Assembly: GCA_023258355.1 (NCBI GenBank)
Contig: JALQZL010000100.1
Span: forward strand, 1-5,551
DNA length: 5,551 nucleotides
Direction: 5' to 3'
Origin: Wenzhouxiangellaceae bacterium
Lineage (GTDB): Bacteria > Pseudomonadota > Gammaproteobacteria > Xanthomonadales > Wenzhouxiangellaceae
A program made the position numbers and the translations under genes. Shown here piece after piece: positions 1 to 5,551 of the stretch. Position 1 is the stretch's first letter. Every line of letters begins with the position of its first letter. A model generated the notes under the pieces. The model was not told the origin of the DNA. It saw only the letters and a list, made by a program, of their open reading frames with translations, and did not search any database.

Positions 1-131
1 GCCTCTCGGCTTGACTCAATGATTGGGTCGACTTGCTGAGCAAACAGCGGCGCTGAAAACATCAGGGCAACCATTAACGCGAGAAGTCTGCTGGGATTTG
101 CGAAGTTGTGTTGTTTCATAGATTTACTCAT
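1..131 (-). CDS. N-terminus of an exported protein (partial, runs off left edge)
   Basis: The reverse strand opens with ATG at 129-131 and stays open to the edge, giving 43 codons. The peptide begins MSKSMKQHNF, has a basic Arg at residue 15, then a hydrophobic stretch (LLALMVALMFSAPLF), and ends in a typical signal-peptidase I site, LFA before QQVDP. The mature protein would therefore start near residue 32 and lie in the periplasm or outer membrane. The start is uncertain: no good Shine-Dalgarno sequence precedes either the first Met or the Met at codon 5, and starting at codon 5 would give an equally good signal peptide. The family cannot be determined from about 12 mature residues. The mature start (QQVDPIIESSREA) faintly recalls the DUF3450 proteins that head some TonB/ExbBD operons, but this is only a guess. 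The gene lies downstream of the S9 peptidase on the same strand, separated from it by a hairpin terminator and about 200 bp, so it is probably a separate unit. Confidence 0.7.
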   Translation of the reverse strand, partial: MSKSMKQHNFANPSRLLALMVALMFSAPLFAQQVDPIIESSRE

Positions 132-199
132 ACCAGTCACTGTCTGTCCAAACAACTTGGAAGAACGTTTGGGTGAATTGTGTGTGCTTTAAATACTAA

Positions 200-211
200 A
201 CTGCCTGCAGT
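200..211. repeat. Small inverted repeat upstream of the leftward exported-protein gene
   Basis: ACTGC-CT-GCAGT is a perfect 5-bp inverted repeat with a 2-bp centre, about 70 bp upstream of the leftward start codon. A second, weaker arm pair (GGGG/CCCC) lies just beside it at about 213-230. It could be an operator or a leader hairpin, but an inverted repeat this short can occur by chance. Confidence 0.2.
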
Positions 212-238
212 AGGGGGTTCACTTACCCCAAGGGACTT

Positions 239-268
239 ATTCTAAGCATATTAGAAAGAATAACGCAA
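239..268 (-). promoter_or_regulatory. Weak sigma70-like promoter candidate for the leftward gene
   Basis: On the reverse strand TTGCGT (263-268) is followed after 18 bp by TAGAAT (239-244). The -10 box matches TATAAT at 5 of 6 positions, but the -35 box matches TTGACA at only about half. Transcription would begin about 100 bp upstream of the ATG at 131, leaving a rather long leader that contains the inverted repeat at 200-211. The element sits just past the S9 gene's terminator, which is a sensible place for a promoter. Evidence is by eye only. Confidence 0.25.
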
Positions 269-274
269 GAAAGA

Positions 275-299
275 GGGGCGAATTGGCTCAATTCACCCC
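275..299 (-). terminator. Hairpin terminator after the S9 peptidase gene
   Basis: GGGG-C-GAATTG, loop GCT, CAATTC-A-CCCC forms a stem of 6 bp plus 4 bp interrupted by one C/A mismatch. Read on the reverse strand it begins about 30 bp after the S9 stop codon and is followed by TCTTTCTT, a fairly T-rich tail. Read on the forward strand it is followed by GATTTTT, so it could work in both directions, although no forward gene ends here. It most likely ends the S9 transcript and insulates the leftward gene. Confidence 0.65.
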
Positions 300-330
300 G
301 ATTTTTCATGGTCAGGCCCAAATTCAGCGC

Positions 331-2316
331 CTACGGTGCTTGTGCGCTAATATCGCCAGACTGAGTGGAAGCGCCTGACCCAATGTGCCGTTCAAAAAAG
401 GCCAGCATTTGATCGTAGAGCTCGACGCGGTTATCCACATCAAAAAAGCCATGGCCCTCGTCTTCCTTGATCATCCATTCATATGGCTTACCGATGCGGC
501 CTAAGGCGTCTCTCAGGCGATAAGCATGCCCCACGGGTACGCGAACATCGCTGCCGCCGTGAACAATGAATAGGTCTGCCTTAATTTTATCCACGTTGTG
601 GACAGGCGAAATGGCTTCGATTCCCTCAGCCGACTCGGCAACGTGACTGCTCATGAAACGCTCAAAGGCATTATCGTTTTGAGAGAAATCAGAGCCATCC
701 CCTTCTCGGAACCATTTCATATCGTACACCCCGACGATACCCACAGCGCACTGATAAAGGTCAGGTTCTTTAATCACTCCCCACAGCGCAGCGTAGCCAC
801 CATAACTCCCACCAGCGATGCAGATTCGATTTGGATCAGCAATACCTTGGTCTATGGCCCACTGCGTTGCATCAGTGACATCATCTTGCATGGCTTGACC
901 CCACGCCAGGCGCCCAGCCCGCTCGAAATCATCTCCACGATTACCGGAGCCTCTGAAATTTACCTGCAGCGTGGCATACCCGTGATGGGCAAAGAACTGA
1001 GCCTCTGGATTAAATCCCCAAAAGTCAGTCACACCGAAGGGGCCACCGTGCACATTGACGATCAGAGGCAAGCCAGCTTTTTTCTCTTTGGGCAAACTCA
1101 GCATGGCATGCAAAGTCATGCCATCACGCGCTGTGATTTCATGGACTTCCATCTCCACCAACGCGTCTTTGGGCAAATTGGGTCGGACTGCTGCCAGATA
1201 ACTGGCTGCCATGGTTTGTGTGTCGAATAAATAGAACTCACCTGGGTTGCGATCGCCCCGAACAAACAAAATCGCCTTGGTGCCGTCCGCAGAGTACGAA
1301 GTCAGGCTCACATCATCTTGTGGGAAGCTGGCTGCCAATCGTTGTAGCAAGATGGCCTCTGGATTGCTCGTGGCCTTGTCCTCTAAGAATGTGTAGGTGC
1401 CTGGGCCAAATCGGCTCATCACCCCCAAAACCTCACCGTCTGATCCCCGCATGGGCGCGGCCACATCCACTTTGGGGTGCCGATACAAGAAATCTAGCGT
1501 ATCTGTCTCAAAGTCATACCGAAAAACGCCGGCGCGGTCGTTTTCAGCCATATCATGGTTAGAGGCGAGATACAGCTTAGTATTGTCTGCAGAGAAACCA
1601 AGTGGTGTGATATCTGGCCGTTCGCGCTGTGAGTCAACGTTGAACCGAGACCATGTGTCTCCTTTTTTGACGAATAAATTGAATCGCAAGTCATCAAATT
1701 CCTCTGCATCAATAAGCTCTACGGCGACACGAAGGGTGCCACTGTTATCGGCGATTAATGATGCGATGTCCCGACTGTCTGGCTGATCTGCAAGGTAATT
1801 CAAATCGCCATCATAGATGTTCAGTAATTGCGCCTTGGGTTGGCCCCCGTCCGCAAAGTGGTATCGTGCGATCAAAATTCTGTCCGGGTCCTGGCGGTAA
1901 GGATGCAAGATCTGGTAGCTCGATCGCTGGGTGTCGAATATTTGTTGGCGGCGCTTGCCATTAATATCAGCAGCATAGAGCGCTGGTGCCGAGCGGCGCA
2001 TGGTATCCAAGCTACCAGTGACGGTGGCTACTGACATGATCACTCGTTCATTGTTGCCCCATAGAAATTGCACCACATGTTGGTCATCGCCAAACCCAAA
2101 GACTGTGAGCAACTCACGGTCTTCTGTGCTCATGATGCCTAACTTGACCTCACTGCCTTCCTCAAAAGTAAAGGCCACATGCGCCGCATCTGGCGATATC
2201 AGCATGTTGCGGACTTTGGCGCTGTCCACAAATTGTCGTGTCGTGACTTCCTGAGCCAACAATGGTGGGGTCAGAGTGAAAGCAAGCAATATGATCAAAC
2301 AACGAAACAGTGGCAT
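331..2316 (-). CDS. Exported S9 (prolyl oligopeptidase) family serine peptidase
   Basis: This complete gene encodes 661 residues from the ATG at 2314-2316, a usual length for dipeptidyl-peptidase or acylaminoacyl-peptidase-like S9 enzymes. Residues 1-21 (MPLFRCLIILLAFTLTPPLLA, cleavage before QEV) form a signal peptide, so the enzyme should act in the periplasm. Residues about 25-380 have the short repeating strand-rich segments expected of the N-terminal beta-propeller. Residues about 390-645 are the alpha/beta-hydrolase domain, with HGGP at 423-426 (oxyanion region), the nucleophile Ser504 in GGSYGG, Asp590 in GGSDVRVP and His622 in EGHGFF, so the catalytic triad is intact. The last 15 or so residues (GSGASTQSG...) are a loose Ser/Gly/Ala tail. 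S9 enzymes cleave short peptides, often after proline or at blocked N-termini; the exact specificity cannot be read here. An in-frame TTG lies one codon upstream, but AAGGGAG is better spaced for the ATG. The enzyme could process peptides imported by the nearby TonB-dependent receptor, which is inference. No frameshift or internal stop is seen. Confidence 0.95.
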   Translation of the reverse strand: MPLFRCLIILLAFTLTPPLLAQEVTTRQFVDSAKVRNMLISPDAAHVAFTFEEGSEVKLGIMSTEDRELLTVFGFGDDQHVVQFLWGNNERVIMSVATVTGSLDTMRRSAPALYAADINGKRRQQIFDTQRSSYQILHPYRQDPDRILIARYHFADGGQPKAQLLNIYDGDLNYLADQPDSRDIASLIADNSGTLRVAVELIDAEEFDDLRFNLFVKKGDTWSRFNVDSQRERPDITPLGFSADNTKLYLASNHDMAENDRAGVFRYDFETDTLDFLYRHPKVDVAAPMRGSDGEVLGVMSRFGPGTYTFLEDKATSNPEAILLQRLAASFPQDDVSLTSYSADGTKAILFVRGDRNPGEFYLFDTQTMAASYLAAVRPNLPKDALVEMEVHEITARDGMTLHAMLSLPKEKKAGLPLIVNVHGGPFGVTDFWGFNPEAQFFAHHGYATLQVNFRGSGNRGDDFERAGRLAWGQAMQDDVTDATQWAIDQGIADPNRICIAGGSYGGYAALWGVIKEPDLYQCAVGIVGVYDMKWFREGDGSDFSQNDNAFERFMSSHVAESAEGIEAISPVHNVDKIKADLFIVHGGSDVRVPVGHAYRLRDALGRIGKPYEWMIKEDEGHGFFDVDNRVELYDQMLAFFERHIGSGASTQSGDISAQAP

Positions 2317-2323
2317 CAAAAAA

Positions 2324-2330
2324 CTCCCTT
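2324..2330 (-). promoter_or_regulatory. Ribosome binding site that decides the S9 peptidase start
   Basis: On the reverse strand AAGGGAG lies 7 nt before the ATG at 2316 but only 4 nt before the in-frame TTG at 2319. The spacing favours ATG, making the protein 661 rather than 662 residues with a single initiating Met. Confidence 0.75.
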
Positions 2331-2353
2331 AGCAAAAACGAAATCCGTCCTCA

Positions 2354-2359
2354 ATATTA
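2354..2359 (-). promoter_or_regulatory. Possible -10 box for the S9 peptidase gene
   Basis: On the reverse strand TAATAT sits in an AT-rich patch (TTTAATATT) about 38 bp upstream of the ATG, which would give a leader of about 30 nt carrying the ribosome binding site. No convincing -35 box lies 16-18 bp upstream; a TTGACT nearby at 2365-2370 is too close to act as its partner. This is weak evidence from position and composition only. Confidence 0.25.
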
Positions 2360-2472
2360 AACCAGTCAAGCCTCCAAAGCTATGGCCTGTAGAGCTCACT
2401 CTGGCTAGGCGCATTGACTGTGGCATAGCCCACTGGCTTTCGCTAAACTAAAACCATGCGAGGTTTTTATAC

Positions 2473-2477
2473 AGGGA
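2473..2477 (+). promoter_or_regulatory. Ribosome binding site for the oxygenase gene
   Basis: AGGGA lies 9 nt before the ATG at 2487, supporting this start over the in-frame ATG two codons later (spacing 15). The ATG at 2479-2481, closer to the AGGGA, is in a different frame. Confidence 0.65.
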
Positions 2478-2486
2478 AATGAAACG

Positions 2487-3194
2487 ATGGGCATGCATCA
2501 AAAGGGCGTTGACCCAACCGGCCAGACCAATGAATCACAAATACTGACTTCATTCGGAGTTCCCCTGGCAATTGCCTATCTGCCAGATCCAGACCCACTC
2601 AACCTAGAGCTCCGTAATCTCTTTGTTGAGCGAGCCGCTCAAGGTGATCGCTATAGCAATCCAGAGCCACGAGTGAAGCGCAACAAAACCCTCTTTGAAT
2701 CTCGGTTCAATCTATTTGAATGGCCAGAACCGTGTGTGCAAAAACTTAAAGCCTTTTGCATGGAGCAATTGTTCGCCGTGATTCGAGAGCTGAACGGCTA
2801 CGGCGATGACATGCTCAAGGATATTCATTATGCGCTGGAGTCATGGTTTCACATCACCACAAACACGGGGTATTTTGCGGCTCATAACCACCCCAATCAC
2901 GCTTGGTCTGGGGTCTACTGCGTACGCCATGATGGTGATGATCCAGACACTGATAGTGGAAAGCTAACTTTTATCAACCCCAACTTGGCATCCAATATGT
3001 ATGTGGATGTGACGACCGCGCGTCTCAGGCATCCCTATTCTGGCGCCCCCATCATGTTGCGCCTCAAACCAGGACAGTTGGTTCTATTTCCCTCTTGGTT
3101 ACTGCACGAAGTCATGCCCTATGAGGGCAACACTGAACGAATTACTGTCGCGTTCAACGCAAGATTCCGGTATGTCGGTAACCAGGTACTCTAA
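2487..3194 (+). CDS. Putative 2OG-Fe(II) oxygenase, TIGR02466/PF13759-like
   Basis: The gene encodes 235 residues with no signal peptide or membrane segment, so the product should be cytoplasmic. Family signatures are in the C-terminal half: ESWFHIT (118-124), the metal-site strand AAHNHPNHAWSGVYCV (131-146), KLTFINP (159-165), and LKPGQLVLFPSWLLHEVMPY (193-212), followed by ERITVAFN (217-224). By analogy with the double-stranded beta-helix oxygenases, His133 or His135 and His207 are candidate iron ligands, and Arg218 is positioned to bind 2-oxoglutarate. The usual HxD/E motif reads HNH here. The N-terminal 100 residues look like the variable helical part of the family. The substrate is unknown; members occur in phages and in marine bacteria, and I recall them near TonB-dependent receptors, but that is memory rather than something shown here. 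The gene is divergent from the S9 peptidase and convergent with the methyltransferase, so it is a single-gene unit. Its stop codon lies in a 15-bp tandem duplication. Confidence 0.85.
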   Translation: MGMHQKGVDPTGQTNESQILTSFGVPLAIAYLPDPDPLNLELRNLFVERAAQGDRYSNPEPRVKRNKTLFESRFNLFEWPEPCVQKLKAFCMEQLFAVIRELNGYGDDMLKDIHYALESWFHITTNTGYFAAHNHPNHAWSGVYCVRHDGDDPDTDSGKLTFINPNLASNMYVDVTTARLRHPYSGAPIMLRLKPGQLVLFPSWLLHEVMPYEGNTERITVAFNARFRYVGNQVL

Positions 3195-3212
3195 AGCCCG
3201 GTACTCTAATGC
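3183..3212 (+). repeat. 15-bp tandem duplication containing the oxygenase stop codon
   Basis: CCAGGTACTCTAAAG (3183-3197) is followed directly by CCCGGTACTCTAATG (3198-3212), matching at 13 of 15 positions and sharing the 10-mer GGTACTCTAA exactly. The unit length is a multiple of three and the first copy contains the TAA that ends the oxygenase. In-frame readthrough would meet the second TAA 5 codons later. It looks like a small slippage duplication. Confidence 0.8.
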
Positions 3213-3225
3213 CTATGCGCTAGGC
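3211..3225. repeat. Small hairpin between the convergent oxygenase and methyltransferase genes
   Basis: GCCTA-TGCGC-TAGGC is a perfect 5-bp inverted repeat with a 5-nt loop, placed in the 25-bp gap and overlapping the methyltransferase stop codon (TAG, 3220-3222). It has no T-tract on either side, so it is not a convincing intrinsic terminator, though it is the only stem available at the shared 3' end of the two genes. Confidence 0.3.
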
Positions 3226-4155
3226 GGGCCTCGCTAACACCCACGTCCTGCCCGCCAAGTGCGCACCATCAATACGAGTTTCACCGCTGTCTTGGAGCGT
3301 CAGACCACTGTCTAACAAGGGTTGCAGCCAATCGTCTCCATTGCCCACCAACTGCGTGACGCGGCGCATATCCTCCAATCTTGACTGCGCATAAACCAAT
3401 TGTTCCAAATAAGCCCCCGCCAGACTGGCTTGCGCCATGATTTCACCCATTGGTTGAGCGAGCACGATCCGGTTGGTTTCAAGCACTTGCGCCAACAAAG
3501 GAGAGGCCGTTTTTTGATAAATGGGCGCCAACTGGTTGCTGATTCGAGTTAAACGATCAGATAAATCTTGACCAGAAATTTGATTCTTTGACCACGAAGA
3601 CAGTAATTTGAAGTAACCCGCCTCCTTTAACATCTGATAATCACCCGCTTCTTGACTCATGGTGGATGACATGTCGCTATCGGTGGCATGGGTCATCATG
3701 ACAAGCTTTCCATTGGGTTTGATGAGTTTCACTAAACGATCAGACAAGGCCTCTAGATTGCAATACTCCAAGCCATACTGACTGGTCACTAAATCAAACG
3801 ACCCGCCCACTCGCATTTCATCCAACGCTTCGATCCGACAACCGAAGATGAATTCAATGCGACCATGTGTCTGACTCTGTTCACCCCAAATAGCCTGCAG
3901 CGCCTCTGGCTCAACGTGGGCGCCATCAACAGCCACAATCGACGCCCCTGGTGGCGCCGACTGATGAGCAAGCATGGCAATAGCGCCAGAGCCAGTACAG
4001 AGATCCAAGATACGAGCCGTGCTATCAAGTTGAGAGAAATGCTCTGACCAAAAGTGCGCAATCTCACGGTCATAATTGCCCTCAAAGTCCTGAGGCAGCG
4101 AATGCTGCGCGCCTGCACGCCAGTAGGCGCTCCAGTGGTTTAGTGACTGTTCCAT
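3220..4155 (-). CDS. Class I SAM-dependent methyltransferase, substrate unknown
   Basis: This complete gene encodes 311 residues, cytoplasmic, with no signal peptide or membrane span. The Rossmann-fold methyltransferase core is clear. Motif I is ILDLCTGSG at 49-57 (Gly-rich SAM loop). The acidic residue ending strand 2 is Asp77 in IVAVDGAH, expected to hold the ribose hydroxyls. The FDLVTSQYGLEYC segment (120-132) corresponds to strand 4 and the active-site edge. GKLVMMTHA (149-157) is strand 5. Residues about 165-275 form a long helix-rich segment that likely contributes the substrate pocket and sets it apart from a minimal methyltransferase; the C-terminus (TRIDGAHLAGRTWVLARP) returns to strand. 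The substrate could be a small molecule, a quinone-like lipid or a protein, and nothing in the sequence decides. The start ATG has only a weak GGA about 10 nt upstream. The gene is insulated from the receptor by the strong terminator at 4228-4251, so any promoter of its own must lie in 4156-4227, where I see no good match. Confidence 0.88.
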   Translation of the reverse strand: MEQSLNHWSAYWRAGAQHSLPQDFEGNYDREIAHFWSEHFSQLDSTARILDLCTGSGAIAMLAHQSAPPGASIVAVDGAHVEPEALQAIWGEQSQTHGRIEFIFGCRIEALDEMRVGGSFDLVTSQYGLEYCNLEALSDRLVKLIKPNGKLVMMTHATDSDMSSTMSQEAGDYQMLKEAGYFKLLSSWSKNQISGQDLSDRLTRISNQLAPIYQKTASPLLAQVLETNRIVLAQPMGEIMAQASLAGAYLEQLVYAQSRLEDMRRVTQLVGNGDDWLQPLLDSGLTLQDSGETRIDGAHLAGRTWVLARPA

Positions 4156-4227
4156 GATTTAGTTATCCGTGCGTCTTGGCAGTGCTATCTGCTTTAGTTT
4201 ATGCGAATTCTGCCCCCTGAAATAAAA

Positions 4228-4251
4228 CAGGCCCGGATTTCTCCGGGCCTG
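4228..4251 (-). terminator. Strong rho-independent terminator of the TonB-dependent receptor gene
   Basis: CAGGCCCGGA, loop TTTC, TCCGGGCCTG forms a perfect 10-bp GC-rich stem with a tetraloop. On the reverse strand it is followed immediately by TTTTATTTC (the plus strand has AATAAAA at 4221-4227). It lies about 40 bp after the receptor stop codon and 72 bp before the methyltransferase start, so it separates the two same-strand genes. The forward-strand side lacks a T-tract, so it acts in one direction. Confidence 0.93.
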
Positions 4252-4269
4252 CTTCAAGCTTTGAGTGAA

Positions 4270-4285
4270 TAGAACTTAAGTTCTA
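4270..4285. repeat. 16-bp perfect palindrome after the receptor stop codon
   Basis: TAGAACTTAAGTTCTA is its own reverse complement over all 16 bases, and the symmetry breaks at the next pair. It lies 6 bp past the receptor stop codon and about 18 bp before the main terminator. As RNA it could fold as a 6-bp stem with a UUAA loop, giving a second, AU-rich 3' hairpin in front of the terminator. As DNA it could bind a dimeric protein. No function is shown by sequence. Confidence 0.75.
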
Positions 4286-4291
4286 ATCAAC

Positions 4292-5551
4292 TTAGAAGCT
4301 TTGGAGGTAACGAACATACATGATTCGACCATAACCATTGTAAAGGTCAAAGTTGAACCCACGCCCTTCACCTGGATCCAATACTGGATCCTTGTCAAAC
4401 GCGTTGTCGATACCTAGGCTGACGCGACCATCCCATGGAGTGAAATAGTTCACTTGGATGTCGTGAGTTGTCCACGATGGCAGGCTGTCCAAAGTTGAGG
4501 ACACAGCATCTTGCTGGCCGCCAATGTAGTTCACGTTCCATGAGAATTGGAAGTCACCATAGAAGTGGCTGTTAGACCACACAGCACGCCAGCGTGGCAG
4601 ACCAGCAAGGCCTGAAACGTTGGTGCCGTTATCGATCTCATAGTTCCAAGTGTAACCACCGCGGATGTCTGAGCGGAGGGTACCCCAGTCACCAAGATCG
4701 AAGTTGGTGCCGATTCCAATGTCGAAACCATCAACCATGATGTTACCCAAGCTGGCAAAACCAGTTTGTGCATACACCACTTCATTGTTGCTACCAAACT
4801 CAGCACCCAGGCCCAGTTGTGGCTGAGGTGCGTTAGCACCAGTGCCTGCTGGGAAAGTGCTCAAGCCTGGAGGACAGTTTTGGCTGGTGCCACGCAGACA
4901 GTTGATCACTGTTTGCGCGCTGATGCCGGCCACACGGTCAGTCACTTCAATGTTCCAGTAGTCGATAGTCATGTTGAACCAATCAGCTGGCTCATACACA
5001 AGACCCAGTGCGAACTGCTCAGATTGCTCAGCACCAATGTTTGGGTTAGCAATAGAGAATGTGTTCAACTGGATAGCTTGTGTTGGCGGCACGCCTAGAG
5101 CTTCCGCGGTGATTGGATCCACAGCTGAGGCAGCAGAGAACGCTGGCTGAGCTGACAGGATATCCAGAGGTGGTGCACGGAAGCCTTCACCCCAAGAACC
5201 ACGGAATGCCAATGAGTCAGACGCTTCCCAACGCAGAGAGACTTTCGGCGAGAAGTTTGTGCCGAAGTCGCTGTAGTCATCGTAACGACCAGCTACGCTC
5301 AGCTCGACGTTCTCGAGGATTGGGAACAACAACTCACCATAGACCGCCCAAGTGCTACGAGCACCGAAAGCTGAGTTACCAGCAGAACCGGTGATGTTGC
5401 CAGCAGCTTGCAGTGAATCGTAGTTGTCTTTGTAGTCTTCATCACGAGACTCTGCACCCAGAGCGAACCCTACTGGGCCATTAGCCATCTCAAAGAGATC
5501 ACCACTGACCAAACCATAGTACTCGCGAGACACGAAACGTGCGTCACGGTT
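4292..5551 (-). CDS. TonB-dependent outer-membrane receptor, C-terminal part (partial)
   Basis: The reverse strand is open from the right edge to TAA at 4292-4294, giving the last 419 residues; a GTG at 5531-5533 is an internal Val codon, since the frame continues upstream as NRDARF. The signal peptide, TonB box and plug domain lie outside the window. What remains is beta-barrel: alternating amphipathic strands, the conserved GSWGEGFRAPP segment (window residues about 118-128), NPNIGAEQSEQFALGLVYEP (about 169-188), and a C-terminal strand GYGRIMYVRYLQSF ending in Phe, the usual signal for outer-membrane insertion by BAM. An extracellular-loop-like stretch holds two Cys separated by seven residues (codons 4898-4900 and 4874-4876), which may form a disulfide. 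Such receptors import siderophores, vitamins, peptides or glycans using TonB-ExbBD energy; the ligand cannot be assigned here. Arg is often CGT and Asn mostly AAC, as in abundantly expressed genes, and a strong terminator follows, so high expression is plausible. Confidence 0.93.
   Translation of the reverse strand, partial: NRDARFVSREYYGLVSGDLFEMANGPVGFALGAESRDEDYKDNYDSLQAAGNITGSAGNSAFGARSTWAVYGELLFPILENVELSVAGRYDDYSDFGTNFSPKVSLRWEASDSLAFRGSWGEGFRAPPLDILSAQPAFSAASAVDPITAEALGVPPTQAIQLNTFSIANPNIGAEQSEQFALGLVYEPADWFNMTIDYWNIEVTDRVAGISAQTVINCLRGTSQNCPPGLSTFPAGTGANAPQPQLGLGAEFGSNNEVVYAQTGFASLGNIMVDGFDIGIGTNFDLGDWGTLRSDIRGGYTWNYEIDNGTNVSGLAGLPRWRAVWSNSHFYGDFQFSWNVNYIGGQQDAVSSTLDSLPSWTTHDIQVNYFTPWDGRVSLGIDNAFDKDPVLDPGEGRGFNFDLYNGYGRIMYVRYLQSF

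Noticed and set aside
598..1230. Forward-strand open frame of 210 codons opposite the S9 peptidase
   Set aside because: It lies wholly antisense to a clear S9 catalytic domain with an intact Ser/Asp/His triad, has no recognisable domain and has no convincing ribosome binding site.
1218..2254. Series of overlapping forward-strand open frames of 68-129 codons
   Set aside because: These are shadows of the S9 propeller region on the other strand; their peptides are compositionally odd and match no family I recognise.
2414..2419. TTGACT as a -35 box for the oxygenase gene
   Set aside because: No -10-like hexamer lies 16-18 bp downstream; the nearest candidate (TAAACT at 2444) is 24 bp away, and TATACA at 2468 runs into the ribosome binding site.
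3789..4118. Open frames of 109 (minus) and 60 (plus) codons inside the methyltransferase gene
   Set aside because: Both overlap the SAM-binding core in other frames and carry no domain signal.
4256..4303. Direct repeat AAGCTTTG at 4256-4263 and 4296-4303 around the receptor stop codon
   Set aside because: It is only 8 bp long and one copy lies in the codons for the C-terminal Ser-Phe, so chance is sufficient; there is no sign of an attachment site or mobile element.
4531..5394. Open frames of 61-110 codons on both strands within the receptor gene
   Set aside because: They are alternative-frame readings of the beta-barrel coding sequence, which is uninterrupted and ends in a typical outer-membrane C-terminal strand.
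5531..5533. GTG as the start codon of the receptor reading frame
   Set aside because: The frame stays open upstream to the window edge and receptors of this type need a signal peptide and plug domain, so this is an internal Val codon in a truncated gene.

Overview
The window looks like chromosomal DNA of a free-living, probably marine, gammaproteobacterium. This rests on family content (a large TonB-dependent outer-membrane receptor, an exported S9 serine peptidase and a TIGR02466-type 2OG-Fe(II) oxygenase) and on moderate GC. It is an inference from gene style, not from a marker gene. I see no rRNA, tRNA, insertion sequence, CRISPR array or phage gene.

Layout from left to right. (1) Positions 1-131, minus strand: the first 43 codons of an exported protein that runs off the left edge. 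(2) Positions 132-330: a gap with a hairpin terminator for the next gene, a weak promoter candidate for the leftward gene and a small inverted repeat. (3) Positions 331-2316, minus strand: a complete prolyl-oligopeptidase-family (S9) peptidase with signal peptide and intact Ser/Asp/His triad. (4) Positions 2317-2486: a divergent promoter region. (5) Positions 2487-3194, plus strand: a 235-aa putative 2OG-Fe(II) oxygenase. (6) Positions 3220-4155, minus strand: a 311-aa class I SAM-dependent methyltransferase of unknown substrate, convergent with the oxygenase and only 25 bp away. (7) Positions 4156-4291: a gap with a textbook rho-independent terminator and a 16-bp perfect palindrome. (8) Positions 4292-5551, minus strand: the C-terminal 419 residues of a TonB-dependent receptor whose N-terminus lies beyond the right edge.

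How the genes may work together. The receptor would import a ligand across the outer membrane, and the exported S9 peptidase could trim peptides in the periplasm, which fits a nutrient-scavenging lifestyle. The oxygenase and methyltransferase are cytoplasmic and their substrates cannot be read from sequence. The genes are not one operon: the strong terminator separates the receptor from the methyltransferase, the oxygenase is on the opposite strand, and the peptidase has its own terminator. The window reads mostly as ordinary chromosome. The points worth a second look are small-scale: the double-hairpin 3' end of the receptor gene, a 15-bp tandem duplication containing the oxygenase stop codon, the metal-site motif of the oxygenase, and the choice of start codon in the peptidase.
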